37,971 bases of DNA from Chloroflexota bacterium. GTDB lineage: Bacteria; Chloroflexota; UBA6077; FW602-bin22; CADDYW01. A program made the translations under genes and the position numbers. The notes below the pieces were generated by a model. That model had not been told where the DNA came from. It saw only the letters and a list, made by a program, of their open reading frames with translations, and searched no databases. Shown here piece after piece: positions 7,873 to 16,869 of this stretch (the stretch's first letter is position 1; each line of letters opens with the position of its first letter). The stretch lies in assembly GCA_019690095.1 (NCBI GenBank), contig JADGGD010000012.1, forward strand, positions 1-37,971. The letters are read 5' to 3'.

Positions 7873-9084
7873 ATGATTCGGCTCGGTGTCATCGGATACG
7901 GACGGCGCATGCAGAGCGTTCTGGCGACGATTGATCGGTTTCGGGCCGATACCCGGGTCGTCGCCCTGGTGGACCCGCGTGCTGAGACCCTGCGGGCGCA
8001 GTTCCCGGATCGACTGGCGGAGGCGCGGGTCTATGACGATGTCGACCACATGCTCGACCAGGAGAAGCTGGACGGCGTGCTCATCGGCACGCGCTGTTCC
8101 CTTCATGCGCCCTACGCAATTCGGGTGCTCGCACGCGACCTGCCGCTCTTCCTCGAGAAGCCGGTCGCAACAAGCTGGGAACAGCTCTACGCTCTCAAGG
8201 AGGCGGCAGATCGCTCGCGCAGTCCGGTCGTTGTATCTTTTCCTCTGCGGGTCTCGGCGATGTGCCAGGCGGTACGGGAGATCGTCGATGCCGGGGTCAT
8301 TGGCACGATCGAGCACGTCCAGGCGGTGAACAATGTGCCCTACGGGGGCGGCTACTACCACGGCTGGATGCGCGACGACGCCGAGACCGGCGGGCTCTGG
8401 CTCCAGAAGGCCACCCACGACTTTGACTACATCAACGCGCTCGTCCGCCAGCGGCCGGTGCGCATCGCCGCAATGGAGTCGAAGACGGTGTTCCGGGGAG
8501 AGATGCCGGCTGGCCTGCGCTGTGTGGACTGCCCGCGTCAGGAGGAATGCCCGGAGAGCCCGTACAATCTCTTTTACCTTCAGGGATTGACCAGCGCGGT
8601 CGAGCCCAACGACTGGCAGTGCAGTTTTGCGGTGGATACCGGCAACCACGACTCGGCCAGCGCTCTGATCGCCTACGAGTCCGGCCTGCACGCTGTCTAT
8701 ACGCAGAACTTCTACGCCCGCCGTGCCGCCGCGGCGCGGGGCGCAACCCTGATCGGCTACCGGGGCACGATCCGCTTCGACTGGTATCAGGACGAGATCG
8801 TGGTCATCCACCACCACACCGGCCGGGTTGAGCGCCATCGCTTTGAGTCGACTGGCGAGGGACACCACGGCGGCGATCGAGAGCTGGCGCACGACTTTCT
8901 GCAGATCGTTACGGGCCGGGGAACCTCGCGCGCCCCGCTTGCGGCGGGCATCCTGAGCGCACAGATGTGCCTGCTGGCACGCGACTCCTGTCGGACCAGT
9001 ACGTTTCAGGAGGTGCGCGATCTGACCTCGCAGATGATCAGCCGGGACGCGCGGGCACCCCAGAGCCCCGCGGCGTCTCCCTGA
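7873..9084 (+). CDS. Gfo/Idh/MocA-family NAD(P)-dependent oxidoreductase
   Basis: 403-aa predicted dehydrogenase of sugars or sugar derivatives. The N-terminal Rossmann fold shows GVIGYGRR and an Asp ending strand two (ALVDPR). EKPVA carries the family catalytic Lys, and the second domain has the THDFDYIN block with the active-site His/Asp. A Cys-rich insertion, CVDCPRQEECPESPYN, recurs in some members and could bind metal or be structural. Start ATG 7873 is fixed by AGGAGGG six bases upstream; an upstream in-frame ATG would overlap the promoter. It stands alone, with a HAD phosphatase divergent and a glyoxalase-like gene convergent, so the pathway is not evident. Confidence 0.9.
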   Translation: MIRLGVIGYGRRMQSVLATIDRFRADTRVVALVDPRAETLRAQFPDRLAEARVYDDVDHMLDQEKLDGVLIGTRCSLHAPYAIRVLARDLPLFLEKPVATSWEQLYALKEAADRSRSPVVVSFPLRVSAMCQAVREIVDAGVIGTIEHVQAVNNVPYGGGYYHGWMRDDAETGGLWLQKATHDFDYINALVRQRPVRIAAMESKTVFRGEMPAGLRCVDCPRQEECPESPYNLFYLQGLTSAVEPNDWQCSFAVDTGNHDSASALIAYESGLHAVYTQNFYARRAAAARGATLIGYRGTIRFDWYQDEIVVIHHHTGRVERHRFESTGEGHHGGDRELAHDFLQIVTGRGTSRAPLAAGILSAQMCLLARDSCRTSTFQEVRDLTSQMISRDARAPQSPAASP

Positions 9085-9153
9085 GCCCTGCTGGCCGCCA
9101 TTCCCCCGGCTCAGGAGAGGCGATGCCGGCGGAGCGACACCAGACCGACCGTC

Positions 9154-9954
9154 TCAGGCGAGGCGGATGCGCGCCCCGTGAAGATTGCCTGCGATCAGCT
9201 GTCCGTCGCCCGGACCGGCCGCATCGCCGCGGGTCAGAACGACCTCATATGGTCCTTCTCCCCGATCGTGGAGCCAGAGGCCAGCCTCGCTCGTCGGATC
9301 TGCCGGCTGCAGGAGTTCGAGCCACTGAAGGCCGATCCGGAACAGGAAAGATTTTCCCTCGACAGCAGGGCGAGCAGGCACCTGGCGCGCATCCGGACCA
9401 AGCAGGTGCTCCATCGCGCGCGCCGCCCCGGCGATGTCGGCGGTCACCAGTGTCAGACCGGCGAGCCGCCGAGCTCCCAGGGCATGCCGGGTCGCCGGGC
9501 CGCCGGGCACCCGCCCCGTGCGAGGGGTCAGGTCCTCGATGAGGAAGGGCAGGGATGGGCGCCCCGCGCCGCGCCCAACCGGGAGCGTGCGCCAGCGCAG
9601 GCGTTCGCCGTCGGGGCGCATCCGCCCGCCCTCGGTCAGCTCGCCGATCGGCAGGCCAGCCTGACGGAGCCGGGCAGCTTCGACAGCGAGGTCGTCAGCG
9701 GCGAGGGCGTAATCGATTAGCCCCCCGCCGGCAGCGAGGAGCGGCCACCACTTGTGCACAACGGGGCGGTCCGGCTCCTTAAAGGCGATCAGCTCGCAGT
9801 AGGTACCGTCCGCGAAGGGGATCAGCGCGTTGTGCGTCGTGCCGTCCGCGTGCTCGCCGCCGGGCGTCACCGTGAAACCGGCTCGCTCGTAATCGGCCGC
9901 CGCCCGCGTCAGATCTCGCACCAGGATTACGATATGGTCAATGCTCCGGAGCAC
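9154..9954 (-). CDS. Glyoxalase-like (VOC-fold) domain protein
   Basis: 266-aa protein opening with IDHIVILVRDL, the first beta-alpha unit of vicinal-oxygen-chelate proteins, and a further unit near LAGLTLVTADIAGAARAMEHLLG. The spacing and the YCELIAF block resemble the larger glyoxalase-like family (Pfam PF13468 type) rather than small glyoxalase I. First-strand His and the Glu in CELIAF are possible metal ligands. Members are mostly uncharacterised, so no reaction is assigned. Start is GTG at 9954 with AGGTGG upstream. It converges on the Gfo/Idh/MocA gene and diverges from the PIG-V-like operon. Confidence 0.8.
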   Translation of the reverse strand: MLRSIDHIVILVRDLTRAAADYERAGFTVTPGGEHADGTTHNALIPFADGTYCELIAFKEPDRPVVHKWWPLLAAGGGLIDYALAADDLAVEAARLRQAGLPIGELTEGGRMRPDGERLRWRTLPVGRGAGRPSLPFLIEDLTPRTGRVPGGPATRHALGARRLAGLTLVTADIAGAARAMEHLLGPDARQVPARPAVEGKSFLFRIGLQWLELLQPADPTSEAGLWLHDRGEGPYEVVLTRGDAAGPGDGQLIAGNLHGARIRLA

Positions 9955-10152
9955 CTTCGTCCCACCTGACTGCTTAATGCGCGCTCGGGGAATAAGCGAT
10001 CATATGGGCATATCTTACCGCACGGCGTTACGGGCAGACTGCCTGATCTTCCCGGCCGGCCAGCGGCGGCGCCAGGGCGCTTCCAGCGGCTCACCGGGCA
10101 TGCTTTGCGTGCGTCAGTGTATTCGTCAGGACCTCTGCAGCAGAGGGAGGAC

Positions 10153-12333
10153 ATGACCGCGCGGATGTATTCGGTGTTCCAGTCGCCTCAATTGCCGCGA
10201 GATCGCGTCCTGTTCGGGCGCGAACTCATCCGGCGGACCGGCCGTCTTCTCTCTCCCATCGCCGGGCCGGTCCTGCTCGTGGCGGGCATTCGACTGATCT
10301 GGCTGGTTCTCGGCTATATGAGCCTCATCCTTGTTCCGCTGAGCCGGGCCGACGGGGCGCGCTATATTCTCGATCCGGTGCTCGACCCGTGGGTCCGCTG
10401 GGATGCCATTGATTATCTCACCGCATCCCGGCTCGGGTACTGGACTGATCCGGTTGCGCACCAGCGATCGCCCCAGGTACTGCCACTCTACCCGGCCCTC
10501 GTGTCGCTCCTGGGGCGATTCGCCATCTCTCCGCCGGTGGCCGCGCTTCTTGCGGCCAACGCGTGTCTCATCGGGGCGGTCATTCTCTTCTCCCGCCTCC
10601 TGACCATCAAGCACCACCAGCCGCTCGTGCTCCCCGCCCTGGGCATCTGGCTCATGTTCCCATATTCCATCGTCCTGGGAGCGGCATATGCCCAGGCAGT
10701 AGCAGTTCTCTTCACGCTGGCATGCTTCTGTTTCCTGGAACGCCAGCGGAGATGGGGCGCTGCGGTCTGCGCAACCCTGGCCGCACTGACCTATCCCCTG
10801 GCAGTGCCGCTCTGGCTCGCACTGGTGACCGAAGCAATCCCTGCCGCGTCCGGCAGCGCACGCCGCCGCGAGCTGATCTCGATCGTCCTCTCGCTTGCGT
10901 TCCTGCCGGCCGTCGTGCTGTTGCTGGTGCTGTTCCTCAACCGGGTCGCCGGCCTCCCGGTCGAGAGCGGCTTTTTGATGATCAGCGGCGCGCGCGGACC
11001 GGATCTCCTGTCCGTCGCGGCCCGAATGCCGGCGTTGTCGTTCGGACGCGGCTCGAGCGATCTCCTTCTACCCGCCAACCTGACACTCGGGATCCTGTCC
11101 CTGCTCCTGGTCCGCTATGTCAATGATCTCCTCGGCCGTCCGTATGCAGTCTTCCTCGCGAGTACAGCGCTCCTCGGGCTCCTGGCCGCGCCGTCAACCC
11201 TGGGCCAGACGATCGTGCTCTGCTTTCCCCTGTTTGTCGCAGGAGCACAGCTCCTTCGGGACGGTGTCATCAGGATGCTGTGGCTGATCCTCTCAGCGCT
11301 TGGAACGGCACTGCTGACTGCCCTCATGGCCAACTGGTATCCCGTCCAGGCTAACGCGCCGCCGATCCCCGGAGGGGGCCAGATTCTGGAGGTTGTCGCC
11401 GAGTACCACGTGGCCATGCGCCAGCTCAGCCTCGGGCCCGGCTGGGAGGTGCGCGATCTCCTGCAGGAGATCGATGACTCGATCCTGCTCCTGGGTTACG
11501 GCTTCCCCACCCGGGTCCATCGACCGGGCGATGTGATCCGGATTCCACTCTACCTGTATGCCCGTCAGAATGACGACACCGGCTACTTGCTCTCGATTCG
11601 GTTGATGGATAACCGGGGAACGCAGGTCGGCGAGGGACGAAAGGTCCTCTGGCAGCTGGCGGATCTCCCCCTCTTCGGAGCGGGAGCGCGGAAGCTTCTC
11701 CAGGGGCACTATTATGAGCACGATATCCAGATGGCCCTCGACCCGCACCTCCCAACAGGCGTCTATACGCTGTCGCTGTTCGTGTTCAGGATCCCATCGT
11801 TTGAACGCCTGCCACTGCAGCGGATTGATGGAACACCGGTGGACAGCACCGACCTGGGAAAGCTGATCGTCGCGGCACCGGGCGACCTGGGAACCCGGTC
11901 GACCCTGAAGCCCGAGACGATGATCGAGGCCAACCGGGTTGGCGATTCCCTCTCCCTCCTGGGCTATGGGATCGACCCGAGCTCCCCGTGCGCAGGGGGG
12001 ACCCTGGAGGTCACGCTGTTCTGGGAAGCCCTTCATCGCCCAGCATATGATTACACTGTCTTTGTCCAGATGCTCAATGCGTCCGGACAGCTCGCATCAC
12101 AGTCGGACTCCTACCCGGCTGGAGGGCGATTCCCCACCTCATTTCTCCAGCCGGGCACCGTCATTCGGGATCAGCACCGCCTGGTCCTGCCGGGGGACCT
12201 GCGGGAGGGAGTATACCGGCTGATCGCTGGCCTGTATCGCCTGGAGACGATGCAGCGCCTGCCATTCACGGCGCTTTCGACTGTGTCCGATCACGCGACC
12301 CTCGGAATGGTTACTGTCCGGAGGTGCCCATGA
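10153..12333 (+). CDS. PIG-V-like membrane glycosyltransferase candidate with two C-terminal beta-sandwich repeats
   Basis: 726-aa protein. Residues ~30-400 are polytopic, with hydrophobic segments throughout and the early extracytoplasmic motif LDPWVRWDAIDYLTASRLGYW, which parallels the WD-containing loop of PIG-V/GT-C mannosyltransferases. Residues ~425-726 form two related extracytoplasmic modules. The first has SILLLGYGFPTRVHRPGDVI and GVYTLSLFVFRIPSFERLPLQ; the second has SLSLLGYGIDPSSPCAGGTL and GVYRLIAGLYRLETMQRLPF. The order of motifs matches, so the tail looks internally duplicated. Start ATG 10153 follows AGGGAGG. Its TGA overlaps the ATG of the next, shorter paralogue. It likely transfers a sugar from a polyprenyl-phosphate donor outside the membrane; donor and acceptor are unknown. 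Confidence 0.75.
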   Translation: MTARMYSVFQSPQLPRDRVLFGRELIRRTGRLLSPIAGPVLLVAGIRLIWLVLGYMSLILVPLSRADGARYILDPVLDPWVRWDAIDYLTASRLGYWTDPVAHQRSPQVLPLYPALVSLLGRFAISPPVAALLAANACLIGAVILFSRLLTIKHHQPLVLPALGIWLMFPYSIVLGAAYAQAVAVLFTLACFCFLERQRRWGAAVCATLAALTYPLAVPLWLALVTEAIPAASGSARRRELISIVLSLAFLPAVVLLLVLFLNRVAGLPVESGFLMISGARGPDLLSVAARMPALSFGRGSSDLLLPANLTLGILSLLLVRYVNDLLGRPYAVFLASTALLGLLAAPSTLGQTIVLCFPLFVAGAQLLRDGVIRMLWLILSALGTALLTALMANWYPVQANAPPIPGGGQILEVVAEYHVAMRQLSLGPGWEVRDLLQEIDDSILLLGYGFPTRVHRPGDVIRIPLYLYARQNDDTGYLLSIRLMDNRGTQVGEGRKVLWQLADLPLFGAGARKLLQGHYYEHDIQMALDPHLPTGVYTLSLFVFRIPSFERLPLQRIDGTPVDSTDLGKLIVAAPGDLGTRSTLKPETMIEANRVGDSLSLLGYGIDPSSPCAGGTLEVTLFWEALHRPAYDYTVFVQMLNASGQLASQSDSYPAGGRFPTSFLQPGTVIRDQHRLVLPGDLREGVYRLIAGLYRLETMQRLPFTALSTVSDHATLGMVTVRRCP

Positions 12334-13535
12334 AACAAGGGCACTGGATGTTGAGAGCGGCATGGGGGAAGATCGTGGACCAGTATGCAGAAACACGGCA
12401 GATCTGGAAGGCCGGCGAGGCACCCCCTCGCTGTGCACAGATCGGTGAGGCCCTGCTCATCTGGGGCGGCATCCGTGCGGCCCTCCTGCTGTTTGGAGGG
12501 ATCAGTCAGCTTCTTCTTCCCCTGCACCCGGGAAGTCGCCCCGGCCCCTTCCCGGGGAACCCGTTTCTTGACGGCTGGTTTCGCTGGGATGCCGGCTGGT
12601 ACCTCGGGATCGCGGCGAATGGCTACTGGATGGACCCCCGGACGCATAACGGGAGTGTCGCCTTCTTTCCGCTCTTCCCGATCATCGTTCGGATCGTCGG
12701 TCTGGTGATCGGAAGCCTCCCCCTCGCCGGGCTCGTTGTCTCGCACATCGCGTTTCTGACGGCATCGGTCTTCTTTTACGCGCTTGTGCAGGGCATGTTC
12801 AATCGTGATGTTGCACGGCGTGCCCTGATCCTCTTGAACACCTTTCCCTACTCTTTCTTCTTCTCCGCCGTCTACACAGAGTCGCTGTTCCTCTGCCTGG
12901 CGGTTCTGAGCTTCTGGCTGGCCGAGCGGAAGAAGTGGTGGCAGAGCGGTGCAGTCGGATTATTCTGCGCGCTGACCCGCTCCATCGGTATTGCCCTTGC
13001 TCCGGCCCTCGCCCTGGTGTACCTTCGGCAGAAGGGCTTTCGCTGGCGGCAGATCCAGAGGGATGTTCTCTCTCTTGCCCTCGTCCCCCTGGGAAGCAGT
13101 CTCTACATGGCCTACCTCCTGGTGCAATTTGGCGATCCTCTCGCCTTTGCAAAGGCATCTCTATTGGCGTGGGGACGTTACGACATCTTTACCTCAGGAC
13201 TCGGACGCCTCGATCCGACGCGCTTCGTCCCCGGAGATTATGATCTCGTTCTGGCCCTGAACCTGGCGGTGACGATCCTCTGGCTGGCGGCGGTCATCCC
13301 GACGTGGCGGCTCCTCGGACCGGGCTATGCAGTCTTCGTGTTCCTCGGAGCGGCAATTCCACTGGCGAGCCAGCTGGAAAGCCTGGGACGCTTCATGGCA
13401 GTGCTCTTCCCGGTCTTTATCGTCGGTGGATACTATCTGCGCCACCCGCGGGTATTCGAGCTGGTCGCATCAGGAAGCGCGGCCCTTCTCGGCCTATTAA
13501 CCGCACTTTTTGTGAACTGGTACTGGGTGGTGTAA
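12330..13535 (+). CDS. PIG-V-family membrane glycosyltransferase candidate
   Basis: 401-aa polytopic protein. The motif FRWDAGWYLGIAANGYW near residue 75 is the strongly conserved first luminal loop of bacterial PIG-V/GT-C proteins, with the Asp expected to be catalytic. AFFPLFPIIVRIVG and the later NTFPYSFFFSAVYTESLFLCLAVLSFW block also match the family. It ends LFVNWYWVV with no soluble tail, unlike the upstream paralogue. ATG 12330 has GGAGG five bases upstream and overlaps the preceding TGA (ATGA); a GTG at 12324 in the same frame lies on the ribosome-binding site. The coupled pair may act on the same lipid-linked or protein-linked glycan. Confidence 0.82.
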   Translation: MKQGHWMLRAAWGKIVDQYAETRQIWKAGEAPPRCAQIGEALLIWGGIRAALLLFGGISQLLLPLHPGSRPGPFPGNPFLDGWFRWDAGWYLGIAANGYWMDPRTHNGSVAFFPLFPIIVRIVGLVIGSLPLAGLVVSHIAFLTASVFFYALVQGMFNRDVARRALILLNTFPYSFFFSAVYTESLFLCLAVLSFWLAERKKWWQSGAVGLFCALTRSIGIALAPALALVYLRQKGFRWRQIQRDVLSLALVPLGSSLYMAYLLVQFGDPLAFAKASLLAWGRYDIFTSGLGRLDPTRFVPGDYDLVLALNLAVTILWLAAVIPTWRLLGPGYAVFVFLGAAIPLASQLESLGRFMAVLFPVFIVGGYYLRHPRVFELVASGSAALLGLLTALFVNWYWVV

Positions 13536-13837
13536 GCAGTCGGTCCGCCCACCGATCAGGAGTCACCCCTCCTGGAGGGCCGACCGGCGCGGCAGACCGG
13601 GAGACCTCCTTCAGGTGCTCCCCTGCAAGCGCTCTCCCCGTGTGGGCGGACGGCCCATCAGCTGACCGCTCCTCCTGCTGTCCGGTGGGACATAAAACAA
13701 TGATACAATAGATTGCACGCTCAGCCCCACGGCACCCTGAGGCTCCGCTTGCGGGTACAGCATTCCGCCTGCCCGACGGCGCCTGGCACTCGGCGCGACC
13801 CGAGATGTGGATCGTTCAGATGAGGGAGGGATGAACG
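13536..13837 (+). promoter_or_regulatory. Intergenic region with hairpin and extended -10 promoter candidate
   Basis: Noncoding. A 6-bp stem CAGGAG/CTCCTG (13557-13574) follows the PIG-V gene and may help end its transcript. An A+T-rich patch holds TGATACAAT (13701-13709), an extended -10 with TG one base before TACAAT, about 130 nt before the acyl-CoA synthetase start. No clear -35 is visible. Confidence 0.4.
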
Positions 13838-15427
13838 ATGATCGTACCCCTGACCCCGCTGGAGTTCGAGCACCGGGCGGTTCGGCTGTTTGGCGATCGC
13901 GTGGGGGTTGTCGACGGTGAGAAGCGCTTCACCTACCGTGCCTTTGGGGAGCGGGTGAGCCGTCTGGCCAATGCGGTGCGCGGCCTCGGCATCGGGCCGG
14001 GCGAGCGTGTGGCCTTCCTGGCCTTTAACTGTCATCAACTCCTCGAGGCGTATTACGGTGTCATAGCGGCTGGCGCGATCCTTCTGCCGCTCAACGTCCG
14101 GCTGAGCGCGGAGGAGATCGCCGCGATTCTCGATCACGCCGAGGCGTGCGCCCTTTTCCTTGCCCCGGAGTTCCTCCCACTCTATCAAGCACTCCGATCG
14201 CGCCTCGAGCACATCCGGCAGGTGGTTCTGCTGGAAGGTGAGCGGCCGGCCTGGTTCAACGGCCACGACTACGAGACGCTCCTGGCCCGCGCGTCGCCGG
14301 AGCGCCGGGAGGATCCGATCGATGAGAACGCCCCGGCCGAGCTGTTCTACACCAGCGGGAGCACCGGACGCCCTAAAGGCGTGGTCCTGACCCACCGCAG
14401 CCTCTACCTGCACGCCCTCTACGCCCAGCTGGCCATTAGCTACCGCGATTCGGATGTGCTCCTGCACCTCGTCCCGCTCTTCCATGTCAATGGCTGGGGT
14501 GCTCCCCACTACCTGACCATGGTCGGAGGACGCCACGTGATGCTCCGGCGCTTCACGCCCGCTGAGTTCTGTCGGATCGTCCAGGAGGAGCGCGTCACCC
14601 GCACAGCGGGCGTGCCGACAATGTTTACTGCCCTGCTCGCCTTTCCCGACCTGGACCGCTATGACCTCTCAAGCCTCCAGGAGATTGCTGTGGGCGGAGC
14701 GCCCGCTTCGCCTGCGCTGATCGAGGCACTGGAGCGGCGGCTCGGCTGCCGTGCTTATTCCGGCTACGGCCTTACCGAGACGTGCCCGGTCCTGACCCTG
14801 GCCAAGCCCACCGATGTGCTCGCGGCGACCGAGGACCAGGCGGCTCGCATCCGGCGCCAGGCCAAGACCGGCTTGCCGATTCCGGGGGTTGACCTCCGGG
14901 TCGTCGATGAGAATGGACAGGAGGTTCCCCACGACGACCGGACGGTCGGGGAGATCATCGTGCGGTCGAACGTGGTCATGGAGGGCTACTTCCGCGACCC
15001 GGACGGGACAGCCCGGGCCATTGTGAACGGCTGGTTCCATACCGGTGATCTGGCGGTCTGCGATGCCGAGGGGTACGTAACGATCGTGGACCGGGCGAAG
15101 GACATTATCATCAGCGGAGGGGAGAATATCTCGTCCATCGAGGTCGAGAACGTCCTGGCAGATCATCCGGCGGTATTCGAATGCGCGGTGGTAGCCGTGC
15201 CAGATCCGCAGTGGGGCGAGGTGCCGCGCGCCTTCGTCGTCCCCCGGCCGGGACAGACGGTGACCGCCGAGGAGCTGATCGCCCACTGCCGCGCGCACCT
15301 GGCCGGATTCAAGGTCCCGAAGCAGATCGAGTTTCGGGAGAGTCTCCCCAAGGGGGGCACCGGCAAGATCCTGAAGGAGGTCCTGCGGGCGCCATTCTGG
15401 GAAGGCATGCCCCGGCGCGTGCATTAG
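13838..15427 (+). CDS. Acyl-CoA synthetase (AMP-forming, fatty-acid type)
   Basis: 529-aa ANL-superfamily ligase that activates a carboxylic acid through an acyl-adenylate to an acyl-CoA. The P-loop is YTSGSTGRPKGV (residues ~170), then PLFHVNGWG, the adenine-binding YSGYGLTETCPV, the hinge region WFHTGDLAVCDAEGYVTIVDRAKDIIISGGENISSIEVEN, and the catalytic Lys in LPKGGTGKILK. The FHVNGW block and GENISS are common in medium/long-chain members, but chain length cannot be read reliably. ATG 13838 follows GGGAGGGATGAACG. The acyl-CoA dehydrogenase gene follows 147 nt downstream, suggesting a joint role in fatty-acid or branched-acid oxidation. Confidence 0.93.
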   Translation: MIVPLTPLEFEHRAVRLFGDRVGVVDGEKRFTYRAFGERVSRLANAVRGLGIGPGERVAFLAFNCHQLLEAYYGVIAAGAILLPLNVRLSAEEIAAILDHAEACALFLAPEFLPLYQALRSRLEHIRQVVLLEGERPAWFNGHDYETLLARASPERREDPIDENAPAELFYTSGSTGRPKGVVLTHRSLYLHALYAQLAISYRDSDVLLHLVPLFHVNGWGAPHYLTMVGGRHVMLRRFTPAEFCRIVQEERVTRTAGVPTMFTALLAFPDLDRYDLSSLQEIAVGGAPASPALIEALERRLGCRAYSGYGLTETCPVLTLAKPTDVLAATEDQAARIRRQAKTGLPIPGVDLRVVDENGQEVPHDDRTVGEIIVRSNVVMEGYFRDPDGTARAIVNGWFHTGDLAVCDAEGYVTIVDRAKDIIISGGENISSIEVENVLADHPAVFECAVVAVPDPQWGEVPRAFVVPRPGQTVTAEELIAHCRAHLAGFKVPKQIEFRESLPKGGTGKILKEVLRAPFWEGMPRRVH

Positions 15428-15440
15428 CGCCGAGGCGGCC

Positions 15441-15482
15441 TGATTCGCAGTGCCCGGTTCACAGTGCCTGATTCACAGGGAT
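15441..15482. repeat. Three tandem copies of a 14-bp repeat
   Basis: TGATTCGCAGTGCC, CGGTTCACAGTGCC and TGATTCACAGGGAT lie head to tail between the acyl-CoA synthetase and acyl-CoA dehydrogenase genes. Copies differ at a few positions each. The array is too short for a CRISPR and has no spacers; it could be replication slippage or a multi-site operator. Confidence 0.7.
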
Positions 15483-15574
15483 GGACGGCCCGCGCGGGAC
15501 CGGTGTCTCACGCCCGCGGGGAAAATAGGGCCGGCGCCGAACGGCCGGCCGATGCGACGCGTGGAGAAGGGAAA

Positions 15575-16744
15575 ATGATCGAGGACCGAGGCGTTGACTT
15601 CTACCAGCTGGATGATCTCCTGACCCCCGAGGAGCGGGAGGTGCGCCAGCGGGTGCGGCAGTTCGTTATCGAGCGCGTACTCCCGACGATCAACGATTAC
15701 TGGGAGCGGGCCGATTCCCCGCTGGAGCTCCTGCCAGAGCTTGGCCGCCTCGGCGTCCTCGGCGGCACGATCCGGGGCTATGGGTGTCCTGGGCTCAGCA
15801 CCGTAGCGACCGGCCTCGTTGCGCTCGAACTCAGCCGGGGAGATGGGTCGGTCAATACCCTCTTCGGCGTTCAGAGCGGGCTGGCCATGGCGGCCATCTA
15901 CCAGTGCGGCTCCGAGGAGCAGCGACAGCGGTGGCTTCCGCCTATGGCGCGCGGGGAGAAGCTCGGAGCCTTTGCCCTGACCGAGCCGTGGGTAGGTTCC
16001 GATGCCGCCCATCTCCAGACCCGAGCACGGCGCCAGGGCGATCACTACATCCTGCGCGGCGCCAAGCGATGGATCGGAAATGCCAGCGTGGCCGATGTGA
16101 CGGTCGTCTGGGCGCGCGACGAGGACGAGCAGATCGGGGGATTCCTGGTCGAGAAGGGAACGCCAGGCTTCCAGACCGCGGTTATCACTGGTAAGGGGGC
16201 GATGCGTGCAGTCTGGCAGGCCGAGATCACCCTGGACGACTGCCGCATCCCGATCGAGAATCGCCTGGTCAATGCCCGGAGCTTTCGGGATACCGCTCAG
16301 ATTCTCGTGCACGGCCGGCTTGGCGTTGCCTGGGGCGCCCTCGGCCATGCTGTCGCGTGCTACGAGTCTGCCCTGGCCTATGCCCGGACGCGCGAGCAGT
16401 TCGGCCGCCCCATCGCCGCGTTTCAGCTCGTCCAGGACAAGCTGGTGCGCATGCTCGCCGAGATCACCGCGATGCAGCTCCTCTGCTGGCGCGCGAGCCG
16501 CCTGTGCGATGAGGGGCGGCTGACGCCGGCCATGGCCTCCCTCGCCAAGATGAACAACGCGGCCAAGGCGCGGAAGATCGCCGCCGACGCACGCGATCTG
16601 CTGGGCGGGAACGGCATCCTCCTCGAACACGACGTGATTCGGCACCAGACTGACCTGGAGGCCGTCTTCACCTACGAGGGGACTGACCATACTAATGCCT
16701 TGCTGATCGGGAGAGAGATCACCGGTTTCTCGGCATTCGCCTGA
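15575..16744 (+). CDS. Acyl-CoA dehydrogenase, glutaryl-CoA-dehydrogenase-like but with altered substrate site
   Basis: 389-aa FAD-dependent acyl-CoA dehydrogenase. Blocks such as [46 protein letters not shown] followed by [12 protein letters not shown] and [19 protein letters not shown] follow human GCDH closely, including the catalytic Glu (E368) in YEGT. In GCDH the block ERVDSGYRS supplies Glu87, Arg94 and Ser95, with Arg94 holding the substrate carboxylate. The ungapped equivalent here is SRGDGSVNT, giving Ser87, Asn94 and Thr95. A monocarboxylic acyl-CoA is therefore more likely than glutaryl-CoA. ATG 15575 follows GGAGAAGG; the frame is open upstream to 15464 through Gly/Arg filler and the tandem repeat. 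It is probably cotranscribed with the acyl-CoA synthetase. Confidence 0.9.
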   Translation: MIEDRGVDFYQLDDLLTPEEREVRQRVRQFVIERVLPTINDYWERADSPLELLPELGRLGVLGGTIRGYGCPGLSTVATGLVALELSRGDGSVNTLFGVQSGLAMAAIYQCGSEEQRQRWLPPMARGEKLGAFALTEPWVGSDAAHLQTRARRQGDHYILRGAKRWIGNASVADVTVVWARDEDEQIGGFLVEKGTPGFQTAVITGKGAMRAVWQAEITLDDCRIPIENRLVNARSFRDTAQILVHGRLGVAWGALGHAVACYESALAYARTREQFGRPIAAFQLVQDKLVRMLAEITAMQLLCWRASRLCDEGRLTPAMASLAKMNNAAKARKIAADARDLLGGNGILLEHDVIRHQTDLEAVFTYEGTDHTNALLIGREITGFSAFA

Positions 16745-16821
16745 CGAGCAGGCCCCGGCTCGGCCGCCGTGGAACGCCGCTCTCGGCCGGGCCGCGGTCC
16801 CCCGGGTGGGCTCACTTCGCG

Positions 16822-16827
16822 TATAAT
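16822..16827 (+). promoter_or_regulatory. -10 box upstream of the DUF421 gene
   Basis: A perfect TATAAT stands out in GC-rich sequence 43 nt before the GTG start. The positions 17 nt upstream are C-rich and give no -35 match, so either an activator or another sigma factor is needed, or the hexamer is fortuitous. Confidence 0.45.
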
Positions 16828-16869
16828 GATCCGGTCGGAAACCGGTCGAGCACGGCCGGGAGGAATGGG

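Noticed and set aside
15441-15482. Short CRISPR-like array
   Set aside because: The repeats are contiguous 14-mers without spacers, and no cas gene is nearby.
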